A DNA stretch of 64,000 bases, from NCBI GenBank assembly GCA_036346375.1, contig CM070503.1, positions 992,001-1,056,000 on the forward strand, read 5' to 3'. Source of the DNA: Guadua angustifolia. Lineage: Eukaryota; Streptophyta; Magnoliopsida; Poales; Poaceae. Under the pieces are notes generated by a model. It saw nothing but the letters and a program-made list of their open reading frames with translations, did no database searches and was not told where the DNA came from. Positions 12,240-21,500 of this stretch are shown here, in pieces. Position 1 is the stretch's first letter, and each line of letters begins with the position of its first letter. The translations under genes and the position numbers were made by a program.

Positions 12240-13060
12240 ATCCCTTTAAAAAAATCATGTAGTGATGGATGATATTCATCTTCTTAACCTTAATCCGCCT
12301 CTGCTCAAATCCCTCTTCAGCTCTTATAAAATATTGAACAAAAAGCAAAAAGAATTGCTCCATAACAAACATATTAACTACCTTATCTCTCACTTCATGA
12401 TGCGTGGCAGAGGTGCAATACAAAGATCGGTGGCGAAGTCAAGGGCGTGGTGTAAGCTAAATTTGACGGTAGAGGTATTATGTGGGTTGGGACGAAACTT
12501 GATTAGGCACTGTGGCGGAGCTGAGAGTATAATGCAAGCTAAGTCTAACGATAATAGCTGAGCGTGCTGAGTAATATTACATTCAGCTTCTGTTGTAAAG
12601 AAAATTTGGAATGCAATGGCATATTGTGAAGGAGTTACTCGTAAAGAACGGAGTTATTGAATGGTATAATCAATTCTCTTGTATTAATTCATTCCAGTTT
12701 CTATCTGAAGTGTTCTTTTGAGCCGGTGCTGGACAGGCGTGGGAAATTGGTTCCAATTATCTGTATTATTCGACTACCATATCCGATATAATTCGAATAC
12801 AGTTTAGATTTTCTCATTCTGTTAACAGTTTGTAGACTCGTTCGTATTCGCATAAAAATATGAGGGACATACTACGGAGCTTTCCCAATGTGAAGAACTA
12901 TTGGTACTAGCTAGTACTCAAATTTAATGAAGCAACTGGAGTTCTTGAACTTGCGAGGCAAAATTGTTATTTATTGGGCAGTGAGAATACAATACCAATA
13001 AAACAAATTACTCTGAACTAGTACAAGCTCCACCCGGTCACTGGTAATTAATGCGCTCCT
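12240..13060. other. Intergenic AT-rich DNA, no gene seen
   Basis: A 99-codon open frame at 12262-12561 has no recognisable domain or codon pattern and is treated as chance. Nothing else was recognised. Confidence 0.5.
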
Positions 13061-13127
13061 CCGACCATGCGCAGCCCCATCCGCCACCCCGCCGGTTCCT
13101 CTGCCTCTCGCTTATCATGAAAACCCA

Positions 13128-13356
13128 CGATGCCGAGGTTGTGCGTGAGGATCGGAGGCCAGCCGTTGTGTGGATCTTCTCTTTCAGGAGACCATCTATA
13201 CTTCATCGCATTTCATTCACGTAGTGCTGGGCATGACCACAACAACGGTCCAGACGATTGGTTTGCTTTCTCAGATCATACCGAGGAGCATAAATTTCCA
13301 TCATTCCTCCGGTAGTGCACCAAGATCGGCTACAAGTCTGACTACCGTGGAGATGT
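13128..13356 (+). pseudogene. Unrecognised gene-like fragment
   Basis: A GC-richer patch contains an open frame from 13130 encoding LYFIAFHSRSAG and DDWFAFSDHTEE. It stops at 13313-13315, and a coding-like stretch continues to a possible donor (GAT|GTGAGT). The spacing of aromatic residues loosely recalls the N-terminal fold of plant rRNA N-glycosidase-like proteins. This is a weak impression, and no catalytic region is present. It could equally be an unrelated gene remnant. Confidence 0.25.
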
Positions 13357-13359
13357 GAG

Positions 13360-14545
13360 TGGTCATTCATTTCTTTTCTTCTCTTGTTGAGATTTCTTAT
13401 CCTCTTCTCATGTTAAGTGCTGTCCACAGTTTCCCTAAAAACTAGCAATGGAAACTTCGTAATAATTCTCAAGTTATCGAGAGAAGTAGATTTTTTTTTC
13501 TATGAAAGCTATAGAACAAAATTATCTAGACATGCTTCATGGCAATGTTTGAAAAGTTTGCGAGATATTTAGGATGAACTTTCTAGGAATAAGATATTTT
13601 GCATCAATAGTGTGGATCGTACCCTCTCCTTCCTATAAGGCACCGTAAGCATAAGGGCATGGTAGAAGACCAGATGAAATATAGGTGTTAATAAAATAGT
13701 ATTTTATAATTATAAGTCTTCCAATTATGTCGTGGTATTTCTAATTACTTAGTGCATTATTAAGTTATGATTCAACGTAAGCAACTCGATCGCTCATAAT
13801 CACTAAGTCTAGCTTTAACATGAGTGTCTCGGCCATTCAAAAGCAGTAATCTTGACTCCAATGTAAGTGGCTCTATAGCCTAGAAGCCAATAATAAATAG
13901 TATGCTAAGTAAGTAGAAATAAAAAGGCTAATCGACTTAATAAATAGTTAGTGTAGCAATAGGTGTAGGTCCTCTCAACAAATAGGTACTAGAGGTACCA
14001 TAGGCAGTTAGAATATCACTTTGGGTTCAGGCTCTGTGAGGAGATGCTCTCCAAGTATGATGTCGATAACAGTATGACAAAGGATGACCAAAGACACCGA
14101 GTCTTGTATTGTACGATAATGATGCTGAGCGAGGCTCAAAGACTCAGGACTATGCAAACCAATGTCCTTAACAACATTGCCGCTGTCAAGCTTGTATAAT
14201 TTTATAAAAATCTTAAAGTGTTTCTGCTGAAATTATAGAACAACTCAAAATTTTGATTTTTCAATAAATTTTCATGAAAGATAACTTTCTTAAGGGTTAT
14301 TGGGCTAATTTGGTTAAATCCGGTCATAATACCGGAGATTTCAACGTGAGTTGGCGGAATCTCACCGAAATTTTCGAGATTACCGTAGCATTTTGAATTT
14401 TTGTTTTCAAATTTTTTTTATCCAAACGGGATTTTGGATCTCATCCCCAACTGGAATCTGAGATCTTGGTGAGAAATTTTGAAATTTTGTCGGTTTTTGT
14501 AACCCTACGCAGATAGCGTGAGAGTGCCAGATAGCATATATAGGT
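13360..14545. other. Intergenic DNA with one possible transposon end
   Basis: No gene was seen. Around 14290-14510 there is A/T-rich DNA with repeated GAAATTTT-like words, ending TTTTTGTAACCCTACGC. This resembles the subterminal part of a non-autonomous DNA transposon, but the partner end was not found. Confidence 0.4.
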
Positions 14546-15203
14546 ATAGTAATGAGCTCTTTTACTGTATATTAAATTCAATATAGACCATTCATTTTTT
14601 CGATCTAATAGATCATATTAGCTAGTATTTATTTATACTTCATTTGGTGGTAGAGTTGTACTAATATCTTTAACAAATTAATAGCTAGATATGGTTTCTA
14701 CTATTCACTATACGCTACCAATATAATGCAACATAAATTTTATCTATATAATATGGGTGGGTGGTGGGGAGACTAGAAAATTTCTACCATGAATTCTCTC
14801 AAATATCGCAATTTTGTTAGAGCGCTAGTGCAAGGACGCAGATCCAGTACACTCAGCCCGCTCGGAGATGTAACGATGCTATGTTTCCTTCTGAGTTTAG
14901 ATATGTCAGCACTTGGTCTTTATGTCCTCGCTATGTTTCTGGTAGTGTTTTGCAGTCCGAAGAGCAAATTGTTACGTAATTTCACTGTAACAATTGTGAA
15001 AATTGATAACACAAAAAATTATAAAGGTACATACATGTATTGTAGACCTCACTTGCTCCAACAATTTGCCTAAAAGCTGCAAACTTTTGGAGAACTTAAC
15101 AAGTGAAATCATCACTTTTCTAGCACCTTGTCAAACTTTTTTTTTTTGGTGCAAATTTGACATCCTTCCGAACGTAATTGCAAAATAGCCATATCTCAAC
15201 AAC

Positions 15204-15257
15204 GGAAGGAGCTACCAAGCTAGGAGGAGCTCGGTACCTAGCTTGGTAGCTCCTTCC
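15204..15257. repeat. Perfect 19-bp inverted repeat (hairpin) beyond the FAB1 3' end
   Basis: The left arm GGAAGGAGCTACCAAGCTA (15204-15222) and its exact reverse complement (15239-15257) are separated by 16 bases. The structure lies about 280 bases beyond the FAB1 stop codon and before the 3' flank of the copia region. It may be a small foldback repeat or a transcript-end hairpin. The arms are too short and too symmetrical for a typical plant microRNA precursor. Confidence 0.7.
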
Positions 15258-15535
15258 AAGCTACGGGAGCAGATAGGTGATACATGCCAGCAGCTGGCGC
15301 TTCGACGGTTAGAGATAGGGATATTTTTGTAATTGTGTTCAGAAGAAATCTAGATTTGTAAAAAAAAGTATTTTAAGGAGCTAGAAAAATATGAGATCTT
15401 AACAAGTGAGACACACATTCTATATACACTGCTTTCAAAGTAACAAACTAACAAGATGCATGCCGGAAGATGGACGAACTGGAGTGGACAGGCTTGGACA
15501 AAACCGTGGGAGAAGCCTAGCTCGCACGGAATCAA
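15258..15535 (-). other. Probable FAB1 3' UTR and downstream DNA
   Basis: This stretch lies directly after the FAB1 TAA on the minus strand. No coding signal is seen. The exact poly(A) site cannot be placed. Confidence 0.45.
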
Positions 15536-18500
15536 TTAAGCGTATGCCTCTATTTGGTGTTGAGGCTTGTCATTAGCAACGACTTGTGACAAGCTGCTAT
15601 TGCTGTGAGCACAAGATTTACACAGCTCAGAGCGACTGTCCGTACTCCAATCATCTGGAACCGTGAGGAAATACTTGGTCATGAAACTCCTAAACCTTTT
15701 CTTGTACTCCCTTGGGGAAACTACCGTCGGTGAAACATTCTTTGGCACCACCAGAGAGGCTTTCACCCATGTCTCGAGTTGCTTGTCCCACGTATATTGC
15801 CTTAGGTAATCAATGATGCCAAATACGAGCTTGCGCTTTTGTTTGTCCACTCCCACGAGCAAAGAGTAGTCCATCACATTAGCTGACTGCAAGCACAGAA
15901 ATTTAATCCAGCAGAAAACAAAAGAAAGATTGATCGCATGCATGCGGTTGAAGCGAAGCAATACATACAGTGAGAAAAGAGGTATCATTCCAGATTGCCC
16001 GCTGCAAGAGATGTTTCGTCCTTCCACCAATATAGATCGGAGAGACGCGCATATCCTCGACAAAGTTTTGATCCAAGTAAACGGTGTCACGGTCACTTGA
16101 GTCGCAAGAGACGTATCGGGAAAAAACGGCGCCTTTGAGATCATATGTCCGTGACACATTGTGTCCAAACAGAAGATTTTCCATCACCATCAGATCAATC
16201 TTTACCTCCTTGCCATGCCTCATTCGCTTAACCTGAAATAGCACACGCTCCTTAAAAAAAATATGAACAGCAGGGGAAAATCCGGGAAATATATTCCATG
16301 TGTTAATGCAAAATACCTGATATATTCCTAAAATCTTAGCAAGGCAAGTTTGGCTCCCGGTGTCTAGAGAATGGTAAACATGCTTAAAGTAATCAGGGGC
16401 AAATTCTATGAAGGACTCAAACTCCGTCTTCTTTATTTGCTTTATGATGAACCTATCATCCGTTGTTTTTGCAAAGAAAGCCTTGCTTTTTCCTCCTTGG
16501 GCGTCCCACCTCTTGCAACGGCTTAACGAAGTAATATATGCAAGCTCAGATGGACAGCATTTCTTTCGAAGTGTGTAGAACTGATTAGCATGTACACATA
16601 TGACTGAATATTTCCCTTTGAGAGCTGCTTTCCCATTGACAGATATTTCCGGATGGAGAGAGGACAATAGAAGCGAGCTATCGTAGCTGGAGAGGTCATC
16701 AGATGAAAAGCTTGCTTCAGAATCTGATGATGACCAGGATGAAGAGGCAAAAGAACCTTCAGATATAGAGCTGTAAGATTTCTCCATTGGTCTAGTACGC
16801 TCCCCTCCCCTGGTGTCTGCTGCTTCACTCTCAACAGTAGCATCCAGTAAATGGCGACGTTCCTCAGATATGGCAAGAGCACGGGATATTATGCTGGAAA
16901 TCTCATCCTCTGATACACACAAGACGTTACCACCTGGACCAACTATGAACTGTGCAGAGCACACCTCCTCAATAGATTGCTTGTGCAAGGGGGATAGCTG
17001 AGATGGAGAATAGTGGTTAACAAGTTCAAATTTTTCCAAACATCCAACCTGAAGTTGTTGCCTGTAAGCCATCCTTGACTCGTACAATGGACTCCAAACC
17101 CATCTTTCCCTGTCATCCCATTCAGATATCCTCAACTGCGGAATACCCAACGGCTCATTGCCCTGCACATCCAAGTTATCTGAGATTTCAAATGAAGGCA
17201 CTTTTGTGCTATGTTGCTCTTCATAGTGTGTATCCCGCGCATTTCCGTTCGTCCCCGGTTCACTCAACTGCACGGGCTCGATATATCCATTCTCAAAGGA
17301 TTGTATGCTGCGTGTGCACTCAGTGGTACCATCTGCCTCAGCAACTGCTGCAGTTCGGTCGCATGTAAATCCAACAGTTTCCTTGATGCCATTAGCCATT
17401 CTTCCTTTTCCACCAGATTTACGCACTACAAGTTGATGCAGCCGACGGTCCCACACATACAGTTCAAGAAGAATATCCTGATAGAGCCAATTTACACTAA
17501 GAATCTCATGCACAGAGGAACTCGTCATCCCACTTTGATCAACAGCCTTCGCTAGAGAATCCTGCTTGATGATGTTGAAAGACAACCAGTAAAGGAATGA
17601 CTACCATGAACCGAGAGTAAATTCATTACAGTAACAATTTCCAGGTTAACAGGAAAAAAAAAGGCAGTTGGGTTTACCACAAACTCGGCCTTCTCTTTAA
17701 TCAACATCTCTTCGAGTTGAGAAAACTCTTTAACAGGAATGAAGGCACCACAGTTGATTGCCCCCTCAGGAAACTGGTTCTTCATGTGCTGCAGTATGCT
17801 TGTTACTTCAGAGAAAAGCGTAACTCCTATAGCAAGAACCTTGAAGAATGCAACAGAAGCATTAGACTGCATTATGAATGTTCAGAAGATAAGCATGAGA
17901 AGAAACCAATAAAGAATACACTGCATACATTTCTCCCCTCTTGCTCGAACCACTCATGTGTATTGGGGTTGTGAAACTCCAGAGTTGGTTGTGGCTTGCA
18001 GGCGGTGTAAATTTCGACTGACGAATACTGGAACATTGCAACTTTGGAGCCCAACCTGACGTTGACAGATCCCAAACCAAAAAAGACGAACAAAATTCTC
18101 AATATAATATACAAAGAAAGAAAATCACTTTTTAAATCATTTGCACCAAATGTTTGAAGTTGCTTGAGCATACCCAAAAAAGCGCAAGCAATCCCTGTTG
18201 ACCAAATGTCCGCATATTGATAGCCTTGTAGCAGCAGAGTGGCTTGAAAAACTGAGTTCAAGGAACTTCCCAAACGAGAGATTGCGTGCTTCAGTTGATA
18301 TTAGCACTCTTCGAGATGATTTGGAGATCCCACTTTCGTGCTGACATCTTAGACATCTAGTCCACATCCAAATTTTTCCGTCAGATTCACCAGGCAAACG
18401 ATGTCGAGGCAGCAAACGCTTCACAAGAACGGTCAGATTTCCATTGCGGTGAGTGTAAGAATACATGTGAGCCTCTGGAGGCTCTCCACATGAGGAACAG

Positions 18501-21500
18501 CTTAGGTTCTGCCACAAATAAGCGTTCATGAATCATGGGCACATTCTTTGTATCAAGTAGGGCAAGCTTCTGTATGACCATAATATAAGAGCTCTTTTAC
18601 AGTGGATTAAAATCAATATAAACCATTCATTCTTTAAATCTAATGGTTGAAATCAATTTAGATCTAGTTATACTACCACTTGTAGTATTGGTAGTAAAAT
18701 TCAGAGAGGAGTAAAATGGTAAAAAATTCAGTCATACTATTTATCCTCTACGGTAAAACACGTCATGTGATCTTAATGAATAGCAGATGAATGGATAAGA
18801 GGCCTCTGAAGATCATCGGGTATTCGGTGAATCCAAAACTGTGAACGAATTAAGAAAAATCCAAAATACCCCTGATGAATGGATAGGAAAAGTCTAAGGG
18901 CCTGTTTGTTTTAGCTTCTGATTCTAGATTCTAGCCCTAAAAGCAGAATCAAAAACAAACAGCCTGATTCTAAAATTTGATTCTCACAATCCAGCCCACC
19001 CATATACACTAGAATCTACAATCCACTTCATATGTGCTTTTGGATTCGAATCACTTCTCTACAACCACAATCCGAATCGACTTTTAGAGAATCCAAAAGT
19101 GAAACAAACGAGCCCTAAAGTACTCTTGAGAAATATATGATTAAATTTAATTTCTACTACCACTACTTACTATCTATATTGTCCGCTGTAAAATTTCTCT
19201 AATATAAGGATGTACTTGTAGGTACCAAACTATTCATAAAATAAGAATAAGAATGATATAACGATGTTACCTGATTCTGCAAAATGTCTTGCAAATATCG
19301 CCCTAGGGAGACATCAAAATTTCCATAATATTTTATACGCGATAGATGGCTCTGCTCACAGATAACCTGCTTTGAGATGCATTGACTGGACATTAAAATC
19401 AGTATACTCTGAGAATCCAATGAATCATCAGCCTCATCTATGTCTGAGGTTTTCTGTTCGCTAATGTAACTGGCGCTGTGTTGCTCCCCATTTTCCAATC
19501 GAAATGACGACTGTTCATGTTTTTCACAAACTGAAGGATCAGCCAGTGCCATTTGTTGGTGGGTTCCGTTGGATACTTGTTTCTGGATATCACTAAAATG
19601 ATCCATATTCTCACCACCAGCATCGACTGACTCTTCTGGCTTTGCGCCAACATGATAATCATCACCTGCCATTTCCTGACTGATTTCGATCCCTCCTTTC
19701 TGATGATTTGTTGTCTCTTGAGAGGAAGTGACAGGTAAGTAAATATTCTGATGACGGAATATATCAATGAATCTTCTCAGTGATCCTGAGACCGATGATA
19801 GCAGTTTTTCAGGAGGACTAGGAAGAGATTCGTTTGAATCATAATGGATGACTGTACCCTCTGAGAGCTCATTTGGGAAGCCCTCTGCGAGTGTGTTTAA
19901 ATCATCTGGACTTGTGGAAGAAACGATAGCTGTCTCACCGACAGCATATTCTACCAATGATCCATTACAAGTGACAGGATACAGTTCTGTAGGACTGGCA
20001 GGAAGAGATCCATTTGATAAAACTGGCGATGGCCCTTCCTTCGTACCAACAGAATATTCTTCTCTGGAAATATTTCTATTATTCAAGAATGCCCTCTGAT
20101 CTTCAAAGAAGGAGGTCTCGAGAACCAGGTGGTATGCTGCAAATACTGTGTAGTGGATGACTTGCTTGACTTTCTTCAATTCTTCACTATTTGCTCCTCG
20201 AAGCAATATCTGCAGAAGAAATAAAGCATCAAGACCGTGCAGATAATTTATTCATCATTGTCCATGTATGCAACGCAGATCATTAGCAGGTTAGCTGTTA
20301 ATTCAGTAACAAAACTGCGACTGAACCACACATTCAGAGGTTATCCTAACCAAGACAAGGAATGGACAAACAGTTTCATACATATACAACTCGACATGAA
20401 CAGCAGTACGTGGTACCTTCCTATTTGTGTGTCTTAACAAAAATTCAATGCGCTTTGCAGGGAAAAAAAGTCTCTGTTCTTCTCTTTATGTTTTTTTTAA
20501 GATAATGGAAGGTTATATCTCGCAGCCTCTGATCCAATCGTTTATTATAAGGTTATAACCAAACTGCTATAAAAAATATATAGTCAAGTACTGAAAAAAA
20601 GTTGCCACAAGCCATAAAAAGCATACAACAGTAAGTCTCATCCGTACACAGCTTGGTACTAAATCTCCATCCATGCCTGATGAAAAGGTCCTGGCCACGA
20701 TCTCCAGAACTTCTCTTTCATGTGACCACCAAAAACCTTACAACCGTGTTTTATCCATTAGAGGTTCATCAAGCAATCTACAGATAAGCTAAAATGGAAA
20801 TGATGCATGGCAAAGACGAAGTACGTCCTGCCGTAGGCGGACAGCAGAAATGGTCTAGACCTACCGTGCATCCCAATGGCTTGGGAAAGCCCTCCAAGAA
20901 CATTAATGTTTTAGATGGCATCTTTCCACCTTCACCGGTATGGTTATGCTCCTCCACGACTTTTTCAATATGAAAGTAGTCACATTGCTTCAGCTTTGGC
21001 TTACTCTGAACTTCTGAAAGTGAGACTATGGGAGAGCCAGAACAGCGAGAAATTCTTTGCAACCGGTTGAGCCTCATATCAAGCACTAAAGTGACACCTT
21101 CCTTAAAGAGAAGCTCCTGTATGTCGCGCGAAACCTTTTTCTCGACCATAATAACATTTGGACTGCATAGCTCCAACGTTTGAGCGATAGACTTTTCTAA
21201 ATGGTCCTTTTCCTGATGAGAACATAGAAAGGATGGTGTTAATGTTCTGTCCGTGGGTGTAAATGATCTGAAGCTGCGTTTCTAATATACATATATAAAG
21301 ATCTGAAGTTAGTACTTGAAGAAGTACATCCGCATATAAGTCCAACCTGTTCGATGGAATTAAATGATGACAAACCAACATCGGAATGCCCGAGGACACC
21401 TCTAAGTAGCAGCAGCTTGGGGTTGTGACACTTGGTCAGCATGTGCTTATGAGCTGCATTCTTCTTGAAGATCAACCCCTTGATGACCTCACTGCAATGG

